In this document: in pieces, positions 15,537 to 23,495 of the stretch
Numbering within the stretch: position 1 is the first letter of the stretch
How the letters are laid out: every line of letters starts with the position of its first letter
IMG/VR virus record: IMGVR_UViG_3300021376_003521
Location: 1-34,805 of that record
DNA from: a virus
Strand: one strand, 5' to 3'
DNA: 34,805 nucleotides
Translations under genes and position numbers: made by a program
The notes under the pieces: model-generated
What the model saw: only the letters and a program-made list of their open reading frames with translations
The model's database searches: none
What the model was told of the DNA's origin: nothing

Positions 15537-16065
15537 CAATAATTTTACATCCGATGTTCGAAGTCAATTTACTCCTGGAGCTGGAATTTCTATTAATTCT
15601 GGCGCGATTGCATCAACTATCACACAGTACACTGATGTTTTAGCAAAAACTGCAGCTGTAGTTAATTCAATGGCTGGATCTCAACAGGATCAAGCTGCTT
15701 CAGTTTCCTCAGTAAAGGCTTATTATACAGGCGGAACAGGTATATCAGTTGTTAATGGTGTGATTGCTTCTACAGCTAGTGGTGGCAGTGGTTCGGTACC
15801 AGCATTCGTTACGGTAGCTCCAGTTGCAAATGATTTTTCAACAACAAATACTGTTGTTTGGGTAATTAATGGAAATGTAACCTTACCTAATCCAAATATA
15901 GCTTCTGTAGGGCAGATTCTATTTATAAAAAATTCTACTCAAAATAATATTGTAATAACTACATCTACTTATATGTTAGAAGCCCCGTCTGGAACCTTTA
16001 ATTTAAATGGATATTATAGTTCATTAGGATTAATAAAATACAACAATCAATGGATGGTTTTATAA
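15511..16065 (+). CDS. Tail fibre protein with MSKIK anchor
   Basis: A 184-residue protein. It starts at ATG 15511, 2 bases after the endolysin stop. Head MSKIKTKQINNF, then two fibre motifs (GAGISINSGAIAS and GTGISVVNGVIAS), then KTAAVVNSMAGSQQDQAASVSSVKAYY, which recalls the fibre at 10703. The C-terminal ~85 residues are a beta domain (VVWVINGNVTLPNPN...GQILFIKNSTQNNIVITTS) related in pattern to that of 12579. Probably one of several interchangeable fibre proteins attached through the shared head. Confidence 0.72.
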   Translation: MSKIKTKQINNFTSDVRSQFTPGAGISINSGAIASTITQYTDVLAKTAAVVNSMAGSQQDQAASVSSVKAYYTGGTGISVVNGVIASTASGGSGSVPAFVTVAPVANDFSTTNTVVWVINGNVTLPNPNIASVGQILFIKNSTQNNIVITTSTYMLEAPSGTFNLNGYYSSLGLIKYNNQWMVL

Positions 16066-16066
16066 A

Positions 16067-16735
16067 ATGACATGGCTGAATATACTTGATTCTGAAAAAA
16101 CTCAAAAAAAAATAAATATAGATATAATTAAATTTAGTTATGATGGACCTGCATATACAGTAAGCAATGCAAATGGTGGAACTCATGCATTTGACAAAGG
16201 ATATTGTCCTTTACTACTACCTAATAAAACTGTTATATGTGGAACTGATTTTCTTACCTTGTCTACTGCTGTTTCAAATGGAGTTACTGTTCAAGCTTTT
16301 AATTTACCAAATTTCGATCATGCAAATTACATATATTTAATTGATTATAGTTTTGGATATTTTGGACATTCTGCAAACGAACTCAATGGTTATTATGTAA
16401 ACCTAGTTAGGTCGTCGACTTTACTAAATTGTTTCAATGTAGGAGCATTCCCCTCTACCATAAGAACTGTAGGATTTTACAATTCAACAACAGGCCCAAT
16501 TCGATCTACTAATTTTTTTGTATCTTCGGGAACAACAAATTATACTGCAGATTTATCAAATGCAGAAAGCACTAGAGGAAATCTTATTATTCATGAAGGT
16601 GTTGCTGCATATGCTTTGACTGGATTTGGTGCAATTGTTGTAAGACCAGTATTATCTTCAACAACATCTCTCAATCCTACCGGGCATAAAATTGCAAATG
16701 TAGAAATGATAATAAAAAGGATAGCAAAAGTATGA
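16067..16735 (+). CDS. Beta-rich tail protein, unknown
   Basis: A 222-residue protein starting MTWLNILDSEKTQKK, 1 base after the previous stop. The body is rich in Asn, Thr, Tyr and small residues, with predicted alternating strands (ANYIYLIDYSFGYFGHS, GFGAIVVRPVLSSTTS) and a closing VEMIIKRIAKV. No catalytic motif. It overlaps the next gene by ATGA. Likely an adhesin or fibre-tip component; the function is inferred only from place and composition. Confidence 0.55.
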   Translation: MTWLNILDSEKTQKKINIDIIKFSYDGPAYTVSNANGGTHAFDKGYCPLLLPNKTVICGTDFLTLSTAVSNGVTVQAFNLPNFDHANYIYLIDYSFGYFGHSANELNGYYVNLVRSSTLLNCFNVGAFPSTIRTVGFYNSTTGPIRSTNFFVSSGTTNYTADLSNAESTRGNLIIHEGVAAYALTGFGAIVVRPVLSSTTSLNPTGHKIANVEMIIKRIAKV

Positions 16736-17109
16736 CATTTATAAATGAAAGAGAAGTAAAAGATACTTCCGTTAATCCAAAAATATTAGTTATACATAGA
16801 AATAATTTAACGCCAACAACAATGCAAGCCTACAACAATATTCCTCTTGCAATTACTGATACTACAGGGGGTAATACTGTAGCTGCTTTGCCTGGAAATT
16901 ATTATTATTTTGTAGAGTTTCATCATGCACAAAATGTTTCTGTAACATCAGGAACTATAGGTGGTAAAAATTTAGTTTTTAAGCAGTCCTTAGATGCAGG
17001 ATATTCTTGTTGTTCATTTGAATTACTTAGCTCCAGCACTCTAATAATAACCAGACTTAATGCAATCATTCCTCATGAATGGATTGTTATCTATGCAGTG
17101 AGTATATAA
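16732..17109 (+). CDS. Small knob-domain tail protein
   Basis: A 125-residue single-domain protein, overlapping the previous stop (ATGA). The middle has VAALPGNYYYFVEFHHAQ, the L-x-G-x-YY pattern seen in the neighbours at 13092, 18157 and 18914, and the chain closes with a hydrophobic strand (EWIVIYAVSI). This suggests a C1q/TNF-like beta sandwich that forms a fibre cap. No stalk is present in the chain. Confidence 0.55.
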   Translation: MTFINEREVKDTSVNPKILVIHRNNLTPTTMQAYNNIPLAITDTTGGNTVAALPGNYYYFVEFHHAQNVSVTSGTIGGKNLVFKQSLDAGYSCCSFELLSSSTLIITRLNAIIPHEWIVIYAVSI

Positions 17110-17505
17110 ATGACATTCGTAAATAAAACTTATGAAAAATCTCCATTTCAAATTATTGAAGTAAATACAACTACTTCAGATGAAGTGTCAAATGAATTAA
17201 CTTGGGACACAACAGCATATAATTTTAACGTTACATCTGCTAATCAAAAATTTCTTATAATTAGAAGGTTTGAAGCAACACCAGCAACAAATACAACCTT
17301 AGATGTAATTCAAAATAACAATGGAAGTAAAACATTTTTCAATGGAACGAATACATATGTAAAAGCAAATGGAGAGCTTTACACTGTGGGAGTAGGAGAT
17401 TACGGAACAACACAGTCTAATATTTCAAATACAGTCTCTCATTCAGTTATTGAAGCCACCACAAATTACACTAAAAAATTATACACTTTAATGAGAATAA
17501 ATTAA
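17110..17505 (+). CDS. Small beta-rich tail protein, unknown
   Basis: A 131-residue protein starting MTFVNKTYEKSPFQIIEVN directly after the preceding stop. Like the gene at 16732 its head starts MTF(I/V)N, suggesting a common attachment stretch. The body is Thr/Asn-rich and ends KKLYTLMRIN, in the style of the neighbouring closing strands. It lies just before the compositional change that begins within the next gene. No family is recognised. Confidence 0.52.
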   Translation: MTFVNKTYEKSPFQIIEVNTTTSDEVSNELTWDTTAYNFNVTSANQKFLIIRRFEATPATNTTLDVIQNNNGSKTFFNGTNTYVKANGELYTVGVGDYGTTQSNISNTVSHSVIEATTNYTKKLYTLMRIN

Positions 17506-17506
17506 A

Positions 17507-17532
17507 ATGTCTAAAATTAAAACAAAACAAAT
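17507..17532 (+). repeat. Fibre-anchor direct repeat, copy 3
   Basis: Identical to 15511-15536 over 26 bases. About 100 bases later the gene changes to a more GC-rich composition, so this copy may mark the left side of a recombination event. Confidence 0.8.
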
Positions 17533-18157
17533 AAATGACTTCACTAATGCTGTTAGAAATCAAATTTCTGCTAGCACTGGAATTACCATAATAAATGGAG
17601 AAATAGCTTCTAGTATCACGCAGTACACTGATGAGCTCGCTCAGGACGCCTCAGCATCTCTGCTCACTACGGGCACTCATACAGGCATCAGTTACTCCTA
17701 TGTGGACGGATCAGATAGGATCGATTCTACCGTCTCTCTAGCAGGTTTTAGCATTGATGCCTTGAGCGATGTCGACACAAGCACAACGCCTCCGACTAGC
17801 GGTCAAGCCTTGGCGTGGGATGAGACAAGCAAGTGGGTCCCCACATCGATCACAGGTGGCAGTCGCCCATCATATACTACTGTTAGCTCATTCCCATTGA
17901 CCATCTCTGCCCCTGCTTCTAGCGTGGTAAAAGCAAGATACTATCTCAATAATGGTACCAGTGCAGTCACTGTCAATCTGCCCGCTGTCGCCTCATGCGA
18001 TGGCCTAGAGGTTGTCATCAAATTGCTTGGCACTGGCACTGCTACCATTGACGCAAACGCAAGCGAGACTATCGATGGGGCATTGACTTTTGCACTATCC
18101 CTGCAAAATTCATCGGTCAATTTGATCGCTACCTCTGCAGGGTGGAGGATAGAATAA
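17507..18157 (+). CDS. Mosaic tail fibre protein: native head, foreign body
   Basis: A 216-residue fibre-like protein with the MSKIKTKQINDF head, a GTHTGISYSYVDGSD segment, the fibre linker IDALSDVDTSTTPPTSGQ plus ALAWDETSKW, and a C-terminal beta domain ending LIATSAGWRIE. The first ~40 codons are AT-rich like the rest of the phage; from about 17630 codons switch to GC-ending and CTC/GCC/ACG forms. The linker matches that of 12579 (ALLDVNTVTTTPTNGQALAW) in protein but not in codon use, as expected for a homologous module from another phage. Stop overlaps the next ATG (TAATG). Confidence 0.75.
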   Translation: MSKIKTKQINDFTNAVRNQISASTGITIINGEIASSITQYTDELAQDASASLLTTGTHTGISYSYVDGSDRIDSTVSLAGFSIDALSDVDTSTTPPTSGQALAWDETSKWVPTSITGGSRPSYTTVSSFPLTISAPASSVVKARYYLNNGTSAVTVNLPAVASCDGLEVVIKLLGTGTATIDANASETIDGALTFALSLQNSSVNLIATSAGWRIE

Positions 18158-18543
18158 TGTCATATAATGTCGCTAGACAGGTCAGCCCACAGGTTGCCAT
18201 CCTGTCATTCTCATCTGCAGGGGCGGGAAATGTCGATTTTGCATCGGTAAACGGCCAATTCTCCACTACTGGAATCGGTACTAGTACGCTACAACTGGAA
18301 GCAGGGTATGAGTATTTTCTGATATCATCGCCGGTCACTGCATCAGCAACGGGCGCAACATTTTATCATATAGTCAATGGGGTCAATAGGACTTCATATA
18401 GCATAGTATCCACGAGCGTTACAAGCGGACTAGATCAACAGATTGAATCCATTCAAAGTGACTCAACGACAACTTTTTCTTTGCATTGCAGTCAAGCCAC
18501 ATCGAGCAACTCAAGGCTCGAAGTTTGGAGGATGCCTTTATGA
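18157..18543 (+). CDS. Small knob-domain tail protein
   Basis: A 128-residue protein; ATG 18157 overlaps the preceding stop and has GGAGGA upstream, so it is preferred to an earlier in-frame ATG at 18142 inside the previous gene. It has LQLEAGYEYFLISSPVTA in the middle and LEVWRMPL at the end, the patterns that define this local family. N-terminal MSYNVARQVSPQVAILSF resembles MSYLAKTIIQPVLG at 13092. It lies in the GC-richer cassette. A fibre-capping beta sandwich is inferred. Confidence 0.6.
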   Translation: MSYNVARQVSPQVAILSFSSAGAGNVDFASVNGQFSTTGIGTSTLQLEAGYEYFLISSPVTASATGATFYHIVNGVNRTSYSIVSTSVTSGLDQQIESIQSDSTTTFSLHCSQATSSNSRLEVWRMPL

Positions 18544-18917
18544 GTCACGACCCCAGTGCGAACGCAGGTATAAGGTCAATTCAAGTTGATATAGATGGGG
18601 CATCGATTGTGAGTGATGATATAGCAACTCATACAAAAACTACATTCAATGCATCATCAGTTTATTTTATAGATCACCGATATTTTTATACTACCAGTAG
18701 TTCCAGTGCAGGTAAGATCGTATACACAAGTTTATCTGGATTTGGCTTTATGGGGGGAATCACTAGATCAAATGCGGTTACTGGATTAAGTACGATAACC
18801 GATAGTTTATTTTGTGGGGTAAATACCAGAAACCAAAATTTAACTAATGTGGAAACGAGTCAAGGGTCGGGGACTTTAACCTCAACTACCTTTAGATCAT
18901 ATTGGAGGATTTTATGA
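18540..18917 (+). CDS. Small tail protein, unknown
   Basis: A 125-residue protein coupled to the previous gene through ATGA (18540-18543). It starts MSHDPSANAGIRSIQVDIDG; strands such as FNASSVYFIDHRYFYTTSS and a closing TFRSYWRIL place it with its neighbours. Base composition is closer to the phage average than the flanking two genes. No family recognised; a virion-exposed beta domain is the likely fold. Confidence 0.55.
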   Translation: MSHDPSANAGIRSIQVDIDGASIVSDDIATHTKTTFNASSVYFIDHRYFYTTSSSSAGKIVYTSLSGFGFMGGITRSNAVTGLSTITDSLFCGVNTRNQNLTNVETSQGSGTLTSTTFRSYWRIL

Positions 18918-19420
18918 GCTACTTTGGATCAGAAAAAAGGCTACTCCTATCAATATCGGCTCTATCATCAACGGCAACTCAAGCAATTGGATTAACTGAA
19001 ACTGATGTCACCGTCTTTAATGGACAGAGCTTGACACAACTGGTATCATCTATCGGCTATCCCAGTATATCATCAGCATCTCAGCAGATCACTCTTGAGG
19101 CGGGATGGTACTATCTGTTATCTGTCAGAATCAAGGTTGATGATGCAACCCAGACCACAACAGAATATTTGCGCTTTTTTGTATCCGATACATCAAACAA
19201 TCCATTATCATCAACAGGACTACAGATTATATATAGAGATACTAACGCAACGGTAGGTCAAGAAAATTGCATAGTTTATATTGACGCAACATCAGCACAA
19301 CAGACTATAAAAATCAGGGCTCAAAAGGTCAATTCAACTGGCACAGTGACCATCAATGGAAATACTGATGCTGGAGCTTCCAATTTTAAGTCACATTTAT
19401 TGATAAAGGCATGGAAATAA
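18914..19420 (+). CDS. Small knob-domain tail protein
   Basis: A 168-residue protein, ATGA overlap with the previous gene and GGAGG upstream. The pattern ITLEAGWYYLLSVRIKVDD and the closing strand SHLLIKAWK match 18157 and 13092. It is the longest of the knob-like set and the last before the broken endolysin copy, whose ATG overlaps its stop. It probably came with the cassette. Confidence 0.6.
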   Translation: MSYFGSEKRLLLSISALSSTATQAIGLTETDVTVFNGQSLTQLVSSIGYPSISSASQQITLEAGWYYLLSVRIKVDDATQTTTEYLRFFVSDTSNNPLSSTGLQIIYRDTNATVGQENCIVYIDATSAQQTIKIRAQKVNSTGTVTINGNTDAGASNFKSHLLIKAWK

Positions 19421-19554
19421 TGCAAGTAACTAAAAATTTTAAGCTCTCAGAGCTTGAATTTAGCGATCCCATCCTGCCTGAGCTAGTCGCAAATCCAGTT
19501 GAACTTTTATCTATAAAGATAATGCAAATGGATATATTGCAAATTCATCAATAA
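19420..19554 (+). pseudogene. Broken endolysin copy (N-terminal fragment only)
   Basis: A 44-codon frame beginning MQVTKNFKLSELEFSDPILP and continuing ELVANPVELL. It matches the N-terminus of the endolysin at 15101 (QVTKNFNISELE...LVAN..ELL) at 18 of 30 aligned positions, then departs after about residue 31 into unrelated AT-rich sequence and a stop. The zinc-binding part is absent. The GC-richer start and AT-rich end mark a recombination junction near 19510. It lies just before the DnaE C-intein gene, so this is where the inserted module meets the older sequence. Confidence 0.75.
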
Positions 19555-19611
19555 CTATTTTATATACAGGCTGAAATATATGCAGTTAAAAATATTTTAA
19601 GAGTAAAAAAT

Positions 19612-19719
19612 ATGCAAATAAAATCAAAAACCTTTATAGGTCAAGAACCTGTATACGATATTAGCGTTGATTCGCCACATCATGACTTTCAATTAGAGAA
19701 TGGTGTTGTAGTTTCAAAT
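19612..19719 (+). other. C-intein coding segment of the DnaE split intein (36 residues)
   Basis: Encodes MQIKSKTFIGQEPVYDISVD and then SPHHDFQLENGVVVSN, followed by Cys of the C-extein. Block F (VYDISVD...HHDF) and block G (NGVVVSN|C) are present. Length (36) and layout equal the cyanobacterial DnaE C-intein (VYDIGVERDHNFALKNGFIASN|CFN). The Asn at the end and Cys+1 are the residues needed for the last splicing steps; the penultimate residue is Ser, as in the cyanobacterial protein, not the more common His. Confidence 0.93.
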
Positions 19720-20886
19720 TGTTTTAACAAAGCACACTCAGTTTCTTATTCTGTACTTACTTATGTAACTGCTTATTTAAAAGCAAATTATCCAGTAGAA
19801 TTTTTCACTGCGTTAATGAGTACTAGATCTAAAACCTTACAACCAAAAACATGGGCTGTCAAAGCTCCAGAGTATATAAATGAGGCAAAGCATTTTGGAG
19901 TTGATATATTCCCACCCGATATTAATCGGAGTAGCTTTGAGTTTACCATTCATGATAACGAAATTTATTTTGGATTAAATGCTATTAGAGATGTTGGTAG
20001 TACCGCTGCAAAATATATTATTAGTGCGCGCGGAAATACACCATTCAAAGATGTCTGGGATTTTATCAATAGAGTAAATACTCAAAAAGTTAACACTAAG
20101 GTTTTCCAAGGTCTAGTTAAAGCAGGTGCATTTGATAAGTTAGGCTATATACGTTCAGAATTAATACAAAATATAGATTTAATATACTCTTACTTAAGAG
20201 ATACAGATGAGTACAATCAAAGAAAATTAGATATTATAGAAAGAAATAAAGAGAATGAACGTTTATTACCTTTAATAGAACATAGAAACTTTTTACGTAA
20301 CGAAATTGTAAAACTCAAAAAGAAAGTAATTAAAGCTCCAAATGACTTAGAAATACAAACAAAATTAAATCAATATGAACAAGAGCTACAACCATTAGAA
20401 GATATGGAAATGAAAAAATTAGTAGAGCTAAAGGAAAAAGAACTTCCTGTCAAACCTGAGTTTAACAGAGTCAAGGAAGTGCCTATTAGTATCACTGAGG
20501 TTTTAGACCAAGCTGATTATATTGGCTGTTATATAGGCGGACATCCTATTAATCTTACAAGTATTGAAAGAACAAATTTAGATGAAGTAGAGGATTCGTT
20601 TCGTTATAGAATCGCCGGCATTATTTTATCTCAAAGAATTATAAATACAAAGGCTGGTAAAAAGATGGCTGTATTAGAAATAGATGATTCTACAAGTTCT
20701 GCAGAACTTGTAGTTTTTCCGCATATGTTTGAAGGGTTTTTTTCTTTACAATTCGAGGAAGGTGACATAATAATTGCAGATGTTAAAGTAGACGAAACTG
20801 AACCAGATTTAAAACTTATAGGAAATAAATTCCTAAAGCATACATGGAAAACAAATGAGCAAAATATATTACCCTTGGACAAATGA
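19612..20886 (+). CDS. dnaE: DnaE piece 3: C-terminal split intein fused to the polymerase C-terminal part
   Basis: A 424-residue protein: a 36-residue C-intein, then 388 residues of DnaE starting CFNKAHSVSYSVLTYVTAYL. That is the fingers segment which in a whole DnaE directly follows FADY. Further on are INEAKHFGVDIFPPDINRS, the helix-hairpin-helix region, a charged helical linker (~215-285), and an OB-fold (YRIAGIILSQRIINTKAGKKMAVLEIDD). Ligation of this piece to piece 2 would give about 827 residues; with piece 1 the total is about 1246, near the usual alpha-subunit size. A weak ribosome site precedes ATG. The stop overlaps the phosphoesterase gene by 32 bases. Confidence 0.92.
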   Translation: MQIKSKTFIGQEPVYDISVDSPHHDFQLENGVVVSNCFNKAHSVSYSVLTYVTAYLKANYPVEFFTALMSTRSKTLQPKTWAVKAPEYINEAKHFGVDIFPPDINRSSFEFTIHDNEIYFGLNAIRDVGSTAAKYIISARGNTPFKDVWDFINRVNTQKVNTKVFQGLVKAGAFDKLGYIRSELIQNIDLIYSYLRDTDEYNQRKLDIIERNKENERLLPLIEHRNFLRNEIVKLKKKVIKAPNDLEIQTKLNQYEQELQPLEDMEMKKLVELKEKELPVKPEFNRVKEVPISITEVLDQADYIGCYIGGHPINLTSIERTNLDEVEDSFRYRIAGIILSQRIINTKAGKKMAVLEIDDSTSSAELVVFPHMFEGFFSLQFEEGDIIIADVKVDETEPDLKLIGNKFLKHTWKTNEQNILPLDK

Positions 20887-21955
20887 AGAGGATCAAATTC
20901 TTTTCAAATATCAAAATCAAAAAACTATTGCTGAAATTGCTGAAATTATAAATCAATATCATGCTAAAAATATAGTAGGATTTAATACTCAACGCTCTTA
21001 TGATGCAGTAAGAAACAGATTGAATCGGGGGAGAGTAACTGATTACCCAGTAATCTCCCCTAAACGAAAGGATCCATATACTGAAAGATGGGAGCATATT
21101 AAAGAATGTGTAAAGGAATATGAATCTACATCATCTAGGTTAACATTAGGTATTACAGACCATCAAAGTCGAAAAATAGTTAGCTTTAGCGATTTACATA
21201 TTCCATTCTTTTTATACGATGATATAAAAAGAGCATGTCAAGTACATTCAGACGCAGATATTATAGTCTTAAATGGAGATATTCTTGACGGATATATATT
21301 CAGTACTTATAGTAAATCAAAACGAGTCGCAGCTATTAAAGAGTATATGGCTGCATTTGATTTAGTTTATTTCCTAGCTAATAGCTTTAAACAAATCGTA
21401 ATAGTATCTGGTAATCATGATGCTAGAACCTCTAGAGCTTTAGCATCTAATGGCTTCGAGCAAGAAGCAACTCAGGTTTTTAGACCAGATTTACTTGCAA
21501 GAATTGCTGCTGGAGAGGAATTAAACAAATATGGAGACTTGATTAAAAAACATGATTTCCAAAATGTAACCTATCAAAGATTTGATTCTTGGTATGTAAG
21601 GATTGGCAAAACTATATTTTGCCATCCAGATGGTTTTGGTAATGCTTATCCAGGTAATACTGCAGTTAAGCTTTTAGACCATTTTAGCGCAAGATTAGGC
21701 TTTGAAGATTTTGATTCAATTGTAGTAGGACATACTCATAAACAATACAAAGGTATTGTAGGTAACAAGCTTTTAATTGAACAAGGTGCAATGTCTCAAA
21801 GCTTGCCTTATCAATTTAAAGCAGACTTAAAATTTAAAAATGCGGTAAATGGTTATGCAATCATTTACCAAGATTCTGAAGGAAATACAGACTTCAATTA
21901 CTCAACACCAGTGTACTTAGGTACACATTTGCCCGTAAAGAAAGAGGCGTTATAA
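20855..21955 (+). CDS. Metallophosphoesterase with SANT/Myb-like N-terminus
   Basis: A 366-residue protein. The first ~60 residues (WTNEEDQILFKYQNQKT...SYDAVRNRLNRG) resemble a Myb/SANT-type DNA-binding helix bundle. Then comes a calcineurin-type phosphoesterase: DLH (D113, H115), GD (D142), GNHD (187-189) and GHTH (H293, H295), all metal ligands intact. This combination suggests an enzyme acting on DNA or nucleotides, in the SbcD/Mre11 superfamily in the broad sense, but no SbcC partner is seen in the window. It starts inside the end of dnaE piece 3, so it is in the replication operon. Confidence 0.82.
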   Translation: MSKIYYPWTNEEDQILFKYQNQKTIAEIAEIINQYHAKNIVGFNTQRSYDAVRNRLNRGRVTDYPVISPKRKDPYTERWEHIKECVKEYESTSSRLTLGITDHQSRKIVSFSDLHIPFFLYDDIKRACQVHSDADIIVLNGDILDGYIFSTYSKSKRVAAIKEYMAAFDLVYFLANSFKQIVIVSGNHDARTSRALASNGFEQEATQVFRPDLLARIAAGEELNKYGDLIKKHDFQNVTYQRFDSWYVRIGKTIFCHPDGFGNAYPGNTAVKLLDHFSARLGFEDFDSIVVGHTHKQYKGIVGNKLLIEQGAMSQSLPYQFKADLKFKNAVNGYAIIYQDSEGNTDFNYSTPVYLGTHLPVKKEAL

Positions 21956-22260
21956 TGGATAACGAACAACAACAAAAGTTAATGGAATTGGTAAAGGTTT
22001 TACAAGGACATGAAATGCGTTTGGAATATAACTTCAGCGCAATCCTACAAGTCTCTATGCTCGTAGAATATTTATTTGTACAGCTTGCAGAAAAAGGAAT
22101 TGAAATTCCAATGGAACCATTCGAGGAATTCCAAAAGGAACGTATGAGCGAAATTGAAAAGTCATATGACACCTTAAAAGCAAATCCAGAGGTAGAAGCT
22201 AAGATTGCAGAATCTGTAGAAGAGTTTCAAAAGCAAGTAAAAGAAAGAATCAAGCTATAA
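21955..22260 (+). CDS. Small helical acidic protein, unknown
   Basis: A 101-residue protein whose ATG overlaps the phosphoesterase stop (TAATG). It is nearly all helix (MDNEQQQKLMELVKVLQGHE; FQKERMSEIEKSYDTLKANP; KIAESVEEFQKQVKERIKL). No motif of known function. The tight coupling suggests it works with the phosphoesterase or the nuclease downstream. Confidence 0.7.
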   Translation: MDNEQQQKLMELVKVLQGHEMRLEYNFSAILQVSMLVEYLFVQLAEKGIEIPMEPFEEFQKERMSEIEKSYDTLKANPEVEAKIAESVEEFQKQVKERIKL

Positions 22261-22261
22261 T

Positions 22262-23290
22262 ATGCCGTGGTCTTTTATTAACCATATTACCAAACACCTA
22301 GAAAGACCTGGTTTAAGCGAACAGAAGCATCCTACTCAATGGCCTTCTGAAGCTAGCGCCTGTATATTAAACGAATACAATGAATCAGAAATGATTGGTA
22401 AATGCCGAAGAGCTAATTATTTTAGATATTTAATGGATTTGTGGAATTTTCAACAGGATGAATCAGAGCTAATCCAACAACAAGAAATTATAAAGCAGAT
22501 ATACAAGAATACTAAGCCTGCAGATTCATATTTAAAATGGATTTGGAGACAAGGGGAATTGTATGAGCAATACTGTGTTGACTTAGCTAAAGAGTCTGGG
22601 GTGTTTATTGCAACTCAAGTAAGTATATACATACCTAAGCTAAATGTATCAGGTAAAATAGACTTGGTAGTTATTGATCCAGAAACTCATAAATATCATA
22701 TCGTAGAAGTTAAATCAGTATATGGATTTAACGCGAACTCTGTAATAGGTACTCCAGGTGAACGTAAAAAGGGTGAGCTAGGCAAGCCTAGAGATTCACA
22801 TTTAATGCAAATCGGATTGTATCAATGGTGGTATGGAAACGTAACTGATAATTTTGCAGAGGGATTATTAGTTTATGGCTCAAGAGATACAGGTAGATAT
22901 GGTGAATATAAGGTTACTGTAGAAAGAGTAGACGATAAAGATTGGATTTTTTATCAAGGTAATTGTCCTAATTATACTGATAAAATAAATTCTGGAATAT
23001 CTATTCAATCTATTTGTGAGCAATATGCTTATATACAAAAATGTATAAAAGAATTTGAAGTGCCCCCTAGAGATTATGATTTATTTTATAGCGCTGAAAA
23101 AATTGATTTATTATATGAGCGCGGATTATTGAATAAAGCAGAAACTGAACGTTATGAAAAACGTAAAGCTCAAATTGAATCGGGTAAGGAAAAATTAAAT
23201 AAGCCAATCGAAAAAGGTGATTGGCAATGTGAACTGTGCCAATATAAAGATATATGCTATGACTCAAATGCAAAGCCAAGAGTACTATGA
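22262..23290 (+). CDS. Cas4/AddB-like PD-(D/E)XK nuclease with predicted iron-sulfur cluster
   Basis: A 342-residue nuclease. The active site is SGKIDLVV (D134) followed by IVEVKS (E149, K151). Four Cys fit a 4Fe-4S cluster as in Cas4 and AddB: C48 (GKCRRANYFR) and the C-terminal CELCQYKDIC (C-x2-C-x5-C). QIGLYQWWY corresponds to the conserved motif after the active site. It would process DNA ends in phage replication or recombination. There is no CRISPR or Cas1 in the window, so a spacer-acquisition role has no support. The SD is weak, and the gene follows the helical protein by 1 base. Confidence 0.85.
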   Translation: MPWSFINHITKHLERPGLSEQKHPTQWPSEASACILNEYNESEMIGKCRRANYFRYLMDLWNFQQDESELIQQQEIIKQIYKNTKPADSYLKWIWRQGELYEQYCVDLAKESGVFIATQVSIYIPKLNVSGKIDLVVIDPETHKYHIVEVKSVYGFNANSVIGTPGERKKGELGKPRDSHLMQIGLYQWWYGNVTDNFAEGLLVYGSRDTGRYGEYKVTVERVDDKDWIFYQGNCPNYTDKINSGISIQSICEQYAYIQKCIKEFEVPPRDYDLFYSAEKIDLLYERGLLNKAETERYEKRKAQIESGKEKLNKPIEKGDWQCELCQYKDICYDSNAKPRVL

Positions 23291-23495
23291 AATAGAGTAC
23301 AAAATTAATAATGAAAAATATATTATAACAGATATAAATTCGTTAACTTCTGCAATGGATAATTTTTTTAATATTGCAAAAAGAAAAGAAAAATCCTATT
23401 ACTATAAAGCTGTTATGTATTGCATAACAAATTCAAATAGAAAAGTTGTTTTAAAACAAAACCTGACATTAATTGGAGTAAACAATGGTTTATGA
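23259..23495 (+). CDS. Small hypothetical protein
   Basis: A 78-residue protein whose start (ATG 23259, or 23268) lies within the end of the nuclease gene. The sequence (YYEIEYKINNEKYIITDINS...MDNFFNIAKRKEKSYYYKAV) suggests a small mixed alpha-beta fold. Its end overlaps the start of the next gene and supplies that gene's ribosome site (GGAG). No family is recognised. Confidence 0.6.
   Translation: MTQMQSQEYYEIEYKINNEKYIITDINSLTSAMDNFFNIAKRKEKSYYYKAVMYCITNSNRKVVLKQNLTLIGVNNGL

Larger units (their letters stand above)
17630..19510 (+). other. Compositionally distinct, probably transferred cassette
   Basis: From about 17630 to 19510 the DNA is visibly richer in G and C and uses different codons from the flanks. 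It spans the body of the fibre at 17507, three small fibre genes and the start of an endolysin relative. The left edge lies within a region shared with 15511 (CAGTACACTGATG at 17621-17633), the right edge in the broken endolysin copy, after which AT-rich sequence resumes. Edges are estimated by eye; the middle (about 18540-18900) is less distinct. Confidence 0.6.
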
